Positions 50,381-59,529 of a stretch of DNA of 64,000 nucleotides are shown here, piece after piece; within the stretch, counting starts at the first letter, position 1; every line of letters starts with the position of its first letter. The stretch comes from JBDHWG01 sp046328525 (GTDB lineage: Bacteria > Chloroflexota > Anaerolineae > Epilineales > JAHCIE01): the NCBI GenBank assembly GCA_046328525.1, contig JAXLWK010000009.1, forward strand, positions 124,001 to 188,000, given 5' to 3'. Below the pieces are notes generated by a model. It did not search any database. It was not told where the DNA came from and worked only from the letters and a program-made list of their open reading frames with translations. The position numbers and the translations under genes were made by a program.

Positions 50381-51610
50381 TTAGCGGAGGGAATTGGCAA
50401 CGCTGAGGGCCTCGCTATCCTTGACCTGCCCACCGACGACATACACGATGCCGTCCTTCTGCCACATCACGATGCTGCCCAGCCCGGTCTGGTCGCCGAG
50501 CAACAGGCCGTTCACGCCCTGCACCGTCACCGTCTGCGACGTGACCTTGTTGACCGGCACAGGGACGGGCATGGTCGAGCTGGCGTCCGCGATACTCTCG
50601 ATAGCGGCGGCGAGCTGGGGCGAGATGCCCGGCTGGCTCAGGAGGTACTGCTGAAGCTCCTTCACCGTCACGCCGGTCGAGGTCACCGTCGGCGCCTTCG
50701 TCTGCATGACGACCAGCGACGGCGCTTCGGCAGCGACGCGCGACGCCTCGGCGGCTGTACCCTTCGGGGAGGCAACCTTCGCCTGGGCGCTCGCGCCGTT
50801 GCTCATTGGCGCGGAGGCCGGCCGGGCGCTGCGGTTCATCATGCCGTCCAGCATCTGCGAGTTGCCGTAGGCAACCATCGCCACCGGGTTGGTGTTCACG
50901 GTCAGGGTGCTGCCGTCAATATTGGCCGGCATCGGCGGCGCGGTCAGCCCCCTGGCGGCCGCCGTCTGCTTCGCCTTCTCCGCGCTGAACGTGAACGCGT
51001 TGCTGTTGGCCGGCATCACGTAGTAGCTCGCGGTGTTCGGGACACTCGCGGGCAGCGTCGCCGGCGTCAGGACGGGAATGCCCGCCGCCTGGGCGGCCGC
51101 CGCCGCGCTATCCACGCGCTGCGGCTTCAGCGCAGCGCCCCGCGCCATGACGCCGTAATCCGTCAGGTCCGGCAGCGTCTGCATCTCACTCTGAGTGACA
51201 GGCACCGCCACGAACTGCCTGGGGGTGAACAGGTTCAGCAAGCCCTGGGCATACGTCCCCAGGGGGGTGAAGACGAGGAGAGCCACCACGGCGGCAGCCG
51301 CGGCGAGCGCGGCCACCGGCTTGATCCAACGTTGTGTCATCGGGCGAATCCTTTCATGCCATGCACGGTCATTCACAGCGTTCTCGGCGTCCATCCGCCG
51401 CTGGAGCCGCGCCAGGCCGGCCGCCACGTCCACCGCCGGCGTCGGGCCGCCCATCTGCGCGGTCATCGCGCCGGACAAGCCCACGATCTTGGCAAGGCGC
51501 GCCTGACACCGCGCACAGGCGGCCAGGTGGCGTCCCTCGGCCTCGGTCAGTGACGTGGCGGAGCCTTCATCCGCTGTGCGGCGCAGAGCGCCGTCATCGA
51601 GATGTCCCAC
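50381..51610 (-). CDS. Membrane anti-sigma factor with large extracytoplasmic domain
   Basis: A 409-aa protein. The N terminus is a zinc-binding anti-sigma domain with H-x3-C-x2-C in 'RHLAACARCQARL' (about 27-39). One membrane helix follows ('PVAALAAAAAVVALLVFTPLG', about 95-117), then about 290 residues outside the membrane with repeated MucB/DUF4367-like segments and Ala/Ser-rich linkers ('SMLDGMMNRSARPASAPMSNG' region). It overlaps the sigma gene by 17 bases. The outer domain is unusually large for this group and may sense the exported substrate or envelope damage. Confidence 0.87.
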   Translation of the reverse strand: MGHLDDGALRRTADEGSATSLTEAEGRHLAACARCQARLAKIVGLSGAMTAQMGGPTPAVDVAAGLARLQRRMDAENAVNDRAWHERIRPMTQRWIKPVAALAAAAAVVALLVFTPLGTYAQGLLNLFTPRQFVAVPVTQSEMQTLPDLTDYGVMARGAALKPQRVDSAAAAAQAAGIPVLTPATLPASVPNTASYYVMPANSNAFTFSAEKAKQTAAARGLTAPPMPANIDGSTLTVNTNPVAMVAYGNSQMLDGMMNRSARPASAPMSNGASAQAKVASPKGTAAEASRVAAEAPSLVVMQTKAPTVTSTGVTVKELQQYLLSQPGISPQLAAAIESIADASSTMPVPVPVNKVTSQTVTVQGVNGLLLGDQTGLGSIVMWQKDGIVYVVGGQVKDSEALSVANSLR

Positions 51611-52121
51611 GGCTCAGCTCCTTTCGTAGCGCGGCTTCGGCGCGGTTGAGCAGGGTTCCAACCTGGTTGACGCCGACGCCGAGGGCCTCGGCGACTTCGG
51701 CGTAGCTCAGGCCGCCATAGCGGAGCATCAGGATGGCCGCGCTGCGCTCCGGCAGCCGACTCATGGCCTCACGCACCTCGCGGCGCGCCTCGACCTGCTC
51801 CAGCGCGCGCTGGGGGTCGGTGGCAGCGCCCGTCTCCATCTCGGCCGGACGCTCGCGCCGCGCGCGGCTGCGGGCAGCGTTGTACGCCGCGTGGGCCGCC
51901 GCCTTGTGCAGCCACGGCGCAGCATACGGCGCATCGGGGGGGTGGCGGCGGTGGAAGTCGTAGAACACATCCTGCGCCACGTCCTCCGCCTCCGCCGCGT
52001 CGCCCAGGATGCGGTAGGCAATCGCGACGACGCGCCCGTATTCGGCTTGAAAGAGACGCTCGAAGGCAAGGTCAGCCTCCGAGCGAGGAACTACGCGAAC
52101 TCGGCTCACGAGTGAGACCAT
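51594..52121 (-). CDS. ECF-type RNA polymerase sigma factor
   Basis: A 175-aa group 4 sigma factor. Region 2: 'FERLFQAEYGRVVAIAYRILGDAAEAEDVAQDVFYDFHR' (shown in two parts, about 20-60); region 4: 'LPERSAAILMLRYGGLSYAEVAEALG' with a helix-turn-helix (about 122-148). The start ATG 52121 has GGGAGA upstream. It heads an operon with a cognate anti-sigma (overlapping) and an ABC exporter. It is probably released when the anti-sigma senses an envelope signal. A matching ECF-like promoter at 52162-52186 would give autoregulation. Confidence 0.92.
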   Translation of the reverse strand: MVSLVSRVRVVPRSEADLAFERLFQAEYGRVVAIAYRILGDAAEAEDVAQDVFYDFHRRHPPDAPYAAPWLHKAAAHAAYNAARSRARRERPAEMETGAATDPQRALEQVEARREVREAMSRLPERSAAILMLRYGGLSYAEVAEALGVGVNQVGTLLNRAEAALRKELSRGTSR

Positions 52122-52161
52122 CCGGCCGTCTCCCTGCTGTTACTCATGGATAAAGCACGCG

Positions 52162-52186
52162 AGACGCCCGAAATGTGACACATTCC
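52162..52186 (-). promoter_or_regulatory. Candidate ECF-type autoregulatory promoter
   Basis: Minus strand: GGAAT (52186-52182), 15 bases, CGTCT (52166-52162), 40 bases before the sigma-factor ATG. It resembles the GGAAC/CGTC promoters used by ECF sigma factors, though the spacing is one base short of the usual. It lies inside the 71-base gap after the SDR gene. Confidence 0.4.
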
Positions 52187-52192
52187 CACAGT

Positions 52193-52960
52193 TTACTTGG
52201 GGGCCATGCGAATCGCGCCGTCGAGGCGAATCACTTCGCCGTTGAGCATGCGGTTCTCGACGATGTGCTGCACCAGGGCAGCGTACTCGTCCGGGTTGCC
52301 CAGGCGCGACGGGAACGGCACCTGCTGGCCCAGCGACAGCCGCGCCGCCTCCGGCAGCCCGGCCATCAGCGGCGTATCGAACAGGCCCGGCGCGATGGTA
52401 ACGACGCGAATGCCAAAGCGCGCCAACTCACGCGCGGCGGGCAGTGTCAGCCCGACAATGCCGCCCTTCGACGCGCTGTAGGCCGCCTGACCAATCTGGC
52501 CGTCGAACGCCGCGACCGACGCCGTGTTGACGACGACCCCGCGCTCGCCGTCTTCCCCCGGCGTCCCCTGGGCCATCGCCGCCGCGCCGAGCCGCAGCGC
52601 GTTGAACGTACCGATCAGGTTGACCTGGATGACGCGGTTGAAGAAGGCCAGGTCGTGCGGCCCCTCCTTGCCGAGGATGCGCTGCGGTGGGCCGATGCCG
52701 GCGCAACAGACGAGAATCCGTAGCCCACCGAACCGCTCGACGGCCGCCTGGGCGGCCTGGGCCATGCTCGCCTCGTCGGTCACGTCGGTGCGGACAAAGG
52801 TGACACTGTCGCCCAGCTCAGCGGCGAGGGCCTGGCCGACTGGCTCGTTGACATCAGCGATCACAACACGCGCGCCCTGGGCGGCGAGCCGCCGCACCGT
52901 CGCGCCGCCTAACCCGGACGCGCCGCCGGTGACAAGCGCGCCCGATCCCTGGATTTGCAT
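52193..52960 (-). CDS. Short-chain dehydrogenase, 3-hydroxyacyl-CoA dehydrogenase type-2-like
   Basis: A 255-aa SDR oxidoreductase. NAD motif 'TGGASGLGGATVRRLAA' (about 11), NAG-equivalent 'VCCAGIG' (about 85), catalytic Ser in 'VVVNTASVAAFDGQ' and the YxxxK pair 'AAYSASKGG' (about 158). The insert 'VIQVNLIGTFNALRLGA..TPGEDGERGVVVNTAS' strongly resembles type-2 3-hydroxyacyl-CoA dehydrogenases acting in fatty-acid or branched-chain oxidation. AAAGGAG precedes the ATG. It starts 12 bases after the antitoxin-like gene and may share its transcript. Confidence 0.9.
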   Translation of the reverse strand: MQIQGSGALVTGGASGLGGATVRRLAAQGARVVIADVNEPVGQALAAELGDSVTFVRTDVTDEASMAQAAQAAVERFGGLRILVCCAGIGPPQRILGKEGPHDLAFFNRVIQVNLIGTFNALRLGAAAMAQGTPGEDGERGVVVNTASVAAFDGQIGQAAYSASKGGIVGLTLPAARELARFGIRVVTIAPGLFDTPLMAGLPEAARLSLGQQVPFPSRLGNPDEYAALVQHIVENRMLNGEVIRLDGAIRMAPK

Positions 52961-52972
52961 AGTGCAACTCCT

Positions 52973-53233
52973 TTATTGCATTGACAAGTAGACCTGTGCA
53001 TCAACGCCGGTGTCAGGCTCAGCCGTCCATTCCTCGTACGCCGCTGCCGCGTCCCGTGCGTCTTGTAAGTCCTCCAGTTTCTGCTGCAACGCCACGTAGT
53101 CCCCGTAGGGAATCACCGCGGCTACAGGACGCTTGTAACGCATCAGCACAACGATTCCGCCTCGCTCCGCCTCGTCTATGACGTCGCGCCAGCCTGCGCG
53201 CGCCGTGTTGCTTCGCATGACCTTCGCTCGCAT
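52973..53233 (-). CDS. Phd/YefM-family antitoxin, no adjacent toxin
   Basis: An 86-aa protein of the Phd/YefM fold: 'SNTARAGWRDVIDEAERGGIVVLMRYKRPVAAVIPYGDYVALQ' (in two parts, about 7-50) is the DNA-binding half, and the Asp/Ala-rich tail would be the toxin-neutralising half. ATG 53233 has AGGAGGCGTG upstream. The next gene downstream is an SDR dehydrogenase, not a toxin, and nothing toxin-like lies on either side. A strong promoter overlapped by a 27-bp palindrome lies directly upstream, which fits autorepression. Confidence 0.8.
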   Translation of the reverse strand: MRAKVMRSNTARAGWRDVIDEAERGGIVVLMRYKRPVAAVIPYGDYVALQQKLEDLQDARDAAAAYEEWTAEPDTGVDAQVYLSMQ

Positions 53234-53252
53234 CACGCCTCCTGTTCGCCAC

Positions 53253-53304
53253 AAATGTTGTACGACTCGCACAACATTTTAGTGCGCGCAAGCGATGATG
53301 TCAA
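53253..53304 (-). promoter_or_regulatory. Antitoxin promoter with 27-bp palindromic operator
   Basis: Minus strand: TTGACA (53304-53299), 17-base spacer, TAAAAT (53281-53276). The palindrome AAATGTTGT...ACAACATTT (53253-53279) has nearly complete symmetry through its core (CGACTCG) and overlaps the -10 and the start site. Confidence 0.75.
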
Positions 53305-53334
53305 CCCATCGGATGCCTGAGGCTTACAGCAACG

Positions 53335-53781
53335 CTAGCGGCGGCGGGCGCGGCGCGAGGCGGACTTGCTCTGTTTGGGGGTGGGGGTGGGGGTGGGGGG
53401 CGGGGGCGCAGACGCCAGGGCGAAGGCTCGCCGCACCTGGGGGCGAATCAGGAGGTACAGCATGCCGGCGGACAGCACCAGGGTGATTGTGGTTGCCGGG
53501 ACGGTGACGCCGCGCCACAGGCAGGCCACCGTCGCGACGAGCATGGCGACGCCGGCCACGACGCCGAGCCAGTACGCCCACGACCGCGTGAACCACGTCG
53601 CCACGCCGAAGACGACGCTCAACGCCCCGCCGATCACGAGGCCAGACGCGAGAAGCATCGGCTCGCCGCTCTCCAGCGGTGCGATAAACGGCATCGGGAT
53701 GACGCCGGCGAGCAGGATGGCGGACAGGCCGCCCACAATGGCAAGCACGGCGAGAATGGTCATGCCTCTCGGGCGGTTCAC
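53335..53781 (-). CDS. Four-helix hypothetical membrane protein
   Basis: A 148-aa protein with four hydrophobic segments and a basic, Pro/Thr-rich C-terminal tail ('PPPPTPTPTPKQ', then RRARRR). The N terminus 'VNRPRGMTILAVLAIVGGLSA' is a pattern common among small Chloroflexota membrane proteins (recalled, not searched). GTG 53781 is chosen because AGGAG lies at an ideal seven-base spacing; an ATG 18 bases upstream lacks a site. Function unknown. Confidence 0.65.
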   Translation of the reverse strand: MNRPRGMTILAVLAIVGGLSAILLAGVIPMPFIAPLESGEPMLLASGLVIGGALSVVFGVATWFTRSWAYWLGVVAGVAMLVATVACLWRGVTVPATTITLVLSAGMLYLLIRPQVRRAFALASAPPPPTPTPTPKQSKSASRRARRR

Positions 53782-53868
53782 GGCGGCTCTCCTCGACATC
53801 TCAGAACATTGGACGGGCAAGACGGCTTATGGGTATAATAGACCCTATTCGCCGGGCGGTGGGCGAGA

Positions 53869-54252
53869 CTAGACACGCGCCAGGTCCGGCTGACCACGGC
53901 GCACCAGCTCGTTCCAGCGGTCGGCGCGGCCGGTCTGACGCCACTCGACGACCGACCGATCGCCATCGGTGTAGCGGAAGATGGGCTTGAAGCCCAGAAC
54001 GCGCGAGAAGACCTCTTCGATGGCTTTTTCGTGGGTTGGCATCCGCAAGACAAGGTAGCGTAGCGGCTCCCACTCGAACGTAAAGACCTGGTCTTGCCAG
54101 CGGCCCTCGGCGGCATACGGCGCTTCGGCGCGTGTCACGTGGAACCACGCCGAGCCAAGCCCGTTGCGCCAGAAACTCTGGCGGATGTGGTCGGAGATGT
54201 CATACGCGCTCTTGGCCGGGGCTTTGTCGTACCAGTATTGTGCGGCGCTCAT
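53869..54252 (-). CDS. Hypothetical protein
   Basis: A 127-aa soluble protein of no recognised family. It begins 'MSAAQYWYDKAPAKSAYDISD' and is rich in aromatic residues ('FHVTRAEAPYAAEGRWQDQVF', 'FEWEPLRYLVLRMP'). Predicted secondary structure is mixed alpha/beta. ATG 54252 has CCAGGAGGCACC directly upstream and a TTGCGC-17-TAGAAT promoter behind it, which rejects the longer frame. It is divergent from hom. Confidence 0.6.
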   Translation of the reverse strand: MSAAQYWYDKAPAKSAYDISDHIRQSFWRNGLGSAWFHVTRAEAPYAAEGRWQDQVFTFEWEPLRYLVLRMPTHEKAIEEVFSRVLGFKPIFRYTDGDRSVVEWRQTGRADRWNELVRRGQPDLARV

Positions 54253-54281
54253 GGTGCCTCCTGGGCGGGTCGTCGCGCTGT

Positions 54282-54310
54282 ATTCTAGCCTGTATCCCCC
54301 GGCGGCGCAA
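54282..54310 (-). promoter_or_regulatory. Promoter of the hypothetical gene divergent from hom
   Basis: Minus strand: TTGCGC (54310-54305), 17-base spacer, TAGAAT (54287-54282). Confidence 0.5.
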
Positions 54311-54340
54311 GTCCGAGGGATGTCCCAGAAAGGATACGGA

Positions 54341-55363
54341 ATGAGAACAGTCCGCATCGCGCTCGCCGGCGTCGGCAATGTCGGGCGCGGCTTTCTCCAG
54401 CTGATGCGCGACAAGGGCGACATCGTGCGTGAGCGTTACGGCCTAGACATGGTGCTCGTGTCGGCCGCCGACCGCTCCGGCGTCGTCCTGGACGCAGGGG
54501 GCATTGACGCCGCCGCCCTGCTGCGCCTGAAGGAGTCGGGCGTCGGCGTCGCCGGCTACGCTGGCGGCCGGCCTGGCGAAGGCCCGGTCGCTGCCCTCGA
54601 CGGCGCCGATGTGCTGCTGGAATCGACGCTCACGGACCTGAAGACGGGGCAGCCAGGCCTGGACGTGATGCGCGTCGCCCTGGAGCGCGGCATGGACGTG
54701 GTGAGCGCCAACAAGGGGCCGCTCGTGCTGGCGTATGCCGACCTGACGGCGCGAGCCAAAGCGGCCGGGCGGCAGCTACGCTTCAGCGCGGCTGTGTGCA
54801 GCGGCCTGCCAACCGTGAACATCGGGCGGCGCGATCTCGTGGCGGCGAACATAGACCGCATGGAAGGCATCTTCAACAGCACCACCAACTATATCCTCGA
54901 AGCCATGGCGACGGGCGCGAGCTTCGCCGACGCCCTGGCCGAGGCGCAGCGCGTCGGCGTCGCCGAGACCGACCCTAGCCTCGACATCGAGGGCTGGGAC
55001 ACCGCCAACAAGCTGGTCATCCTCGCCAACAGCGTCCTCGGCGTTCCAGCGACCCTCGACACCGTGCAAGTGCAGGGCATCCAGGGTATTGGGGCCAGCG
55101 ACATCCAGGCCGCCCAGGGCGCCGGGCAGGCGTTGCGGCTCCTGGCGACAGCCTTGCGCCGCTCCGACGGCGGCTATGACCTGAGCGTCCGCCCGACCAT
55201 CTTGCCCGGCGACCATCCGATGGCGAAGGTGCACGGGTGGCAAATGGGCATCGTCTATTACACTGACATCATGGGCGTGCTCTCGGCCGCCGTGGACGAG
55301 TTCGGCCCACTGCCGACGGGCGCGGCCATGCTCCGTGATGTCATTGACATCTATTCAGCCTAA
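54341..55363 (+). CDS. hom: Homoserine dehydrogenase
   Basis: A 340-aa enzyme reducing aspartate semialdehyde to homoserine on the threonine/methionine branch. Rossmann GVGNVGRGFLQL (about 10), 'DVVSANKGPLVLAYADL' (about 122), 'GIFNSTTNYILEAMATGASFADALAEAQ' region (about 175) and 'EAETDPSLDIEGWDTANKLVILAN'-type catalytic block (about 207) are clear. It lacks the C-terminal ACT domain, so threonine feedback is not expected. ATG 54341 has AAAGGATAC upstream. First gene of a run of amino-acid genes on this strand. Confidence 0.94.
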   Translation: MRTVRIALAGVGNVGRGFLQLMRDKGDIVRERYGLDMVLVSAADRSGVVLDAGGIDAAALLRLKESGVGVAGYAGGRPGEGPVAALDGADVLLESTLTDLKTGQPGLDVMRVALERGMDVVSANKGPLVLAYADLTARAKAAGRQLRFSAAVCSGLPTVNIGRRDLVAANIDRMEGIFNSTTNYILEAMATGASFADALAEAQRVGVAETDPSLDIEGWDTANKLVILANSVLGVPATLDTVQVQGIQGIGASDIQAAQGAGQALRLLATALRRSDGGYDLSVRPTILPGDHPMAKVHGWQMGIVYYTDIMGVLSAAVDEFGPLPTGAAMLRDVIDIYSA

Positions 55364-55383
55364 TCCAAAGGAGAACCACAACG

Positions 55384-56658
<1,275 letters not shown>

Positions 56659-56670
56659 CGCTTGTCGCTC

Positions 56671-56699
56671 GTAGGGGCGGGTCTGAAACCCGCCCCTAC
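56671..56699. repeat. GTAG...CTAC hairpin after argG
   Basis: GTAGGGGCGGGT (56671-56682) pairs with ACCCGCCCCTAC (56688-56699), loop CTGAA. A small palindromic repeat immediately after the argG stop; it may stabilise or end the mRNA. Confidence 0.7.
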
Positions 56700-56719
56700 C
56701 GAATTGCCTTTTCACCACT

Positions 56720-58189
56720 ATGCCCAACCCGCTCCACCTGACCATCCTCCACACGAACGACCTCCACGGCCGCATCGAGCGTCTGCCGCGCATCGCCACC
56801 ATCATCCGCGAGCAGTGCGCCCAGGCCCAGGCCGCCGGCCGCCACGTGCTTGTGGTGGACGCCGGCGACAGCGAGGATGAGACGCTGCTGGAAAGCGCCG
56901 TCACGCGGGGCGTCGCCCTGATGCGCCTGCTGAGCGCCGTCGGCTACGACGTCGCCGCCCTCGGCAACGCCGTCGTCATTCGCTACGGCCCGGACGCCCT
57001 GGCCGAGGAAGCGGCCGTCGCCACGTTCCCCATCCTCGCCGCCAACTTCCGCTGGCCGGATGGCCGCCTGGTGGCCGGCGCGACGGACCGCCTGATCCTG
57101 GAGCTGGACGGCTTCCGCCTCGGCCTGACCGGCGCGACCGCCGATTTCACCGAGCCGCACTTCGGCGACGTCTACCGCGTCTTCGGCCTGGCCGTCCAGG
57201 ACCAGTTCGAGGCCGTCGCCGAGCAGGTGGCGCGGCTGCGGGCGGAAGGCGCGGACGCCGTCGGTATCATCTCCCACATGGGCTACGGCGAGGGCGCGTA
57301 TCGCGGCGATCTCAAGCTCGTGCCGCAGACGCCGGGCCTGGCGTTCATCGTCGGCGGCCACAGCCACACGCTGCTCGAAACGCCCCACGTCGTCCACGGC
57401 ACACCCATCGTGCAGGCCGGCGATTACGGCCGCTTTGTCGGCCGCCTGGACCTCACGATTGACCCGGCGACCGGCCAGGCCACTGACTCTCGCGGCGTCC
57501 TCTTCCCGGTGACCGACGACATCGCGCCCGCGCCCGACGTCGTCGCCGCCATCGAGGCGATGCGCGCCGACGTGGCGCAGATACTGGGCGAGCCGCTCGG
57601 CAGCCTGGCGCAGCCCCTCGACCTGGCTGACGACCGGGAGTGCGGCGTCGGCGACTGGATGGCGGACCGGCTGCGCGCGTTCATGGGCGCTCAGATCGGC
57701 CTGATTTCGACCGGCCTGCTGCGCCGCTCCCTGCCGGCGGGCGTCGTCACGCGGCGGATGCGCTACGAGACGTGCCCAACCGGCGCGAACCCCTGCCGCG
57801 CCGAGCTAACCGGCGCCGACATCCTTGCCATGCTCGAACACGCCCTCGCCCCGCAGTACTACCTGGACGCGCCCCCGTCGTTCCGCGGCCGCCCGCGCGG
57901 GATTCTCCAAGTCTCCGGGCTGACCCTCGACGTCGAGGCCAGCGGGGCGCCGGGCGGGCGCATCCGCCGGGCCGTCGTCAGCGGCGAGGCGCTCGACCCC
58001 GAGCGCCGCTACAGTGTCGCGGCGACGGACGCCGAGCTGAGCAGCTTCGGCTTCGCGCGCATCATCGGAGTAGACGACGCCGACGTCGAGATTGACGCCT
58101 CGGTCATCGCCGGCGATCTGCTCGACGCCGATCTGCGCGACCACTCGCCGGTGCGCGTGCACGTCGGCGGCCGCATACGCATCTTGTAA
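56720..58189 (+). CDS. 5'-nucleotidase/UDP-sugar hydrolase-like metallophosphoesterase with altered active site
   Basis: A 489-aa two-domain protein of the UshA type. The metal-binding motif HTNDLHGR (about 11), 'VVDAGDSEDET' (about 47) and GGHSHTLLE (about 211) are kept. The usual GNHE-F-D motif, with a catalytic His, reads 'LGNAVVIRYGP' (about 86), so His and Glu are lost. A C-terminal 5'-nucleotidase domain ('NPCRAELTGADILAMLEHAL') follows. There is no signal peptide, whereas most relatives are exported. Substrate unknown; activity may be altered. It starts 61 bases after argG. Confidence 0.82.
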   Translation: MPNPLHLTILHTNDLHGRIERLPRIATIIREQCAQAQAAGRHVLVVDAGDSEDETLLESAVTRGVALMRLLSAVGYDVAALGNAVVIRYGPDALAEEAAVATFPILAANFRWPDGRLVAGATDRLILELDGFRLGLTGATADFTEPHFGDVYRVFGLAVQDQFEAVAEQVARLRAEGADAVGIISHMGYGEGAYRGDLKLVPQTPGLAFIVGGHSHTLLETPHVVHGTPIVQAGDYGRFVGRLDLTIDPATGQATDSRGVLFPVTDDIAPAPDVVAAIEAMRADVAQILGEPLGSLAQPLDLADDRECGVGDWMADRLRAFMGAQIGLISTGLLRRSLPAGVVTRRMRYETCPTGANPCRAELTGADILAMLEHALAPQYYLDAPPSFRGRPRGILQVSGLTLDVEASGAPGGRIRRAVVSGEALDPERRYSVAATDAELSSFGFARIIGVDDADVEIDASVIAGDLLDADLRDHSPVRVHVGGRIRIL

Positions 58190-58216
58190 CCGCTCTCTTA
58201 GACAGGAAGACGCGCC

Positions 58217-59440
58217 ATGCTCGATAATCCGTCCCTCACCCTCGTGCCCGGCTTTCGCGCCGCCGCCGTCCACGCCCGCGTGAAGGCGAGCAGCCCGCCG
58301 GAGAAGCTGGACATTGCCCTGGTCGCCTCGGACGCGCCCTGCACCGCCGCCGGTGTCTTCACCACGAATCGCGTCAAAGCCGCGCCGGTGGTGTACGACC
58401 AGGCCGTCCTTGCCCGCCGCGCCGACGCCATCCGCGCCGTCGTCGTGAATAGCGGCAACGCCAACGCCGTCACCGGCGTCCAGGGCATGAGCGACGCCCA
58501 GGCGATGGCGCACGCGGCGGCGGCGGCGCTCGGCGTTCCCGCCGATAGCATCCTTGTCATGTCCACCGGCGTCATCGGGCAGGCCCTGCCGATGGCGCGC
58601 GTCACCCCCGGCATCGCGGCCGCGGCCCAGGCGCTCGACACATCCCCCGACGCCGGACACCGCGTCGCCCGCGCCATCATGACCACCGACACCTTCGCCA
58701 AGGCCGCCGCGACCCAGGTCGAGGTAGACGGCCGGACGGTCAGCATCGCCGGCGTCGCCAAAGGCGCGGGCATGATCGCGCCCAACATGGCGACCCTGCT
58801 CTCGGTCATCGTCACCGACGCCGCCGCCACCCCGTCGGCGCTGCGCGCGGCCCTCACCTCGGCCGCCGACCGCTCGTTCAACAGCATCACCGTAGACGGC
58901 GACATGAGCACCAACGACACCCTGCTCGTCCTCGCCAACAGCCAGGCCGGCAATACACTGCTCATGGGGCCGCAGTCGCCCGGCTACGCCGCCTTCCTGG
59001 CCGGCCTGACCGAGGTCGCGGCGGCGCTGGCGAAGATGATCGCCCGCGACGGCGAAGGCGCGACCAAGCTCGTCACCATCAAGGTCACGGGCGCGCCCGA
59101 CTTCGCGGCTGCGCGGCAGGTCGGCCTCGCCATCGGCAACTCCAGCCTGGTCAAGACGGCCCTCTATGGCGAGGATGCGAACTGGGGCCGCGTGTTATGC
59201 GCCGCCGGCTACAGCGGCGTGGAGCTGGATCCGGAGAAGCTGAGCCTGTGGTTCGACGACGTGTGCCTGCTGCGCTACGGCCAGCCCACCGACTACAAAG
59301 AGGACGACGCCCACGCCACGCTGACGAAAGCCGAGGTGACGATCACGGTTGACCTGGGCATGGGGAAGGCCCAGGCCGAGGTATGGACGTGTGACCTGTC
59401 CAAGGACTACGTCAGCATCAACGCCGACTACCGCACATAG
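58217..59440 (+). CDS. argJ: Bifunctional glutamate N-acetyltransferase/N-acetylglutamate synthase ArgJ
   Basis: A 407-aa enzyme running the cyclic acetyl transfer of arginine synthesis. 'SDAPCTAAGVFTTNRVKAAPV' region (about 36-56), 'VVVNSGNANAVTGVQG', 'VMSTGVIGQALPM' and the self-cleavage site 'AKGAGMIAPNMATLLSVI' (Thr about 195) are present. Cleavage yields alpha and beta chains. Whether it also uses acetyl-CoA cannot be told. It lies 27 bases after the nucleotidase-like gene. Confidence 0.96.
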   Translation: MLDNPSLTLVPGFRAAAVHARVKASSPPEKLDIALVASDAPCTAAGVFTTNRVKAAPVVYDQAVLARRADAIRAVVVNSGNANAVTGVQGMSDAQAMAHAAAAALGVPADSILVMSTGVIGQALPMARVTPGIAAAAQALDTSPDAGHRVARAIMTTDTFAKAAATQVEVDGRTVSIAGVAKGAGMIAPNMATLLSVIVTDAAATPSALRAALTSAADRSFNSITVDGDMSTNDTLLVLANSQAGNTLLMGPQSPGYAAFLAGLTEVAAALAKMIARDGEGATKLVTIKVTGAPDFAAARQVGLAIGNSSLVKTALYGEDANWGRVLCAAGYSGVELDPEKLSLWFDDVCLLRYGQPTDYKEDDAHATLTKAEVTITVDLGMGKAQAEVWTCDLSKDYVSINADYRT

Positions 59441-59454
59441 TGACGTGACCAGTA

Positions 59455-59482
59455 GTAGAGACGCGCCATGGCGCGTCTCTAC
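59455..59482. repeat. Perfect 28-bp palindrome after argJ
   Basis: GTAGAGACGCGCCA followed by its exact complement. It begins 15 bases after the argJ stop and, like the hairpin after argG, has GTAG...CTAC ends. Probably one of a family of small palindromic repeats. Confidence 0.8.
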
Positions 59483-59529
59483 CGCCGCCCGCTGAATGCG
59501 GCAACAATTTGAATCTCCTGGGACACATT

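Noticed and set aside
53380..53405. G-rich repeat (possible regulatory quadruplex)
   Set aside because: It is the reverse complement of a Pro/Thr-coding tail in the membrane protein gene; a structural role is possible but unsupported.
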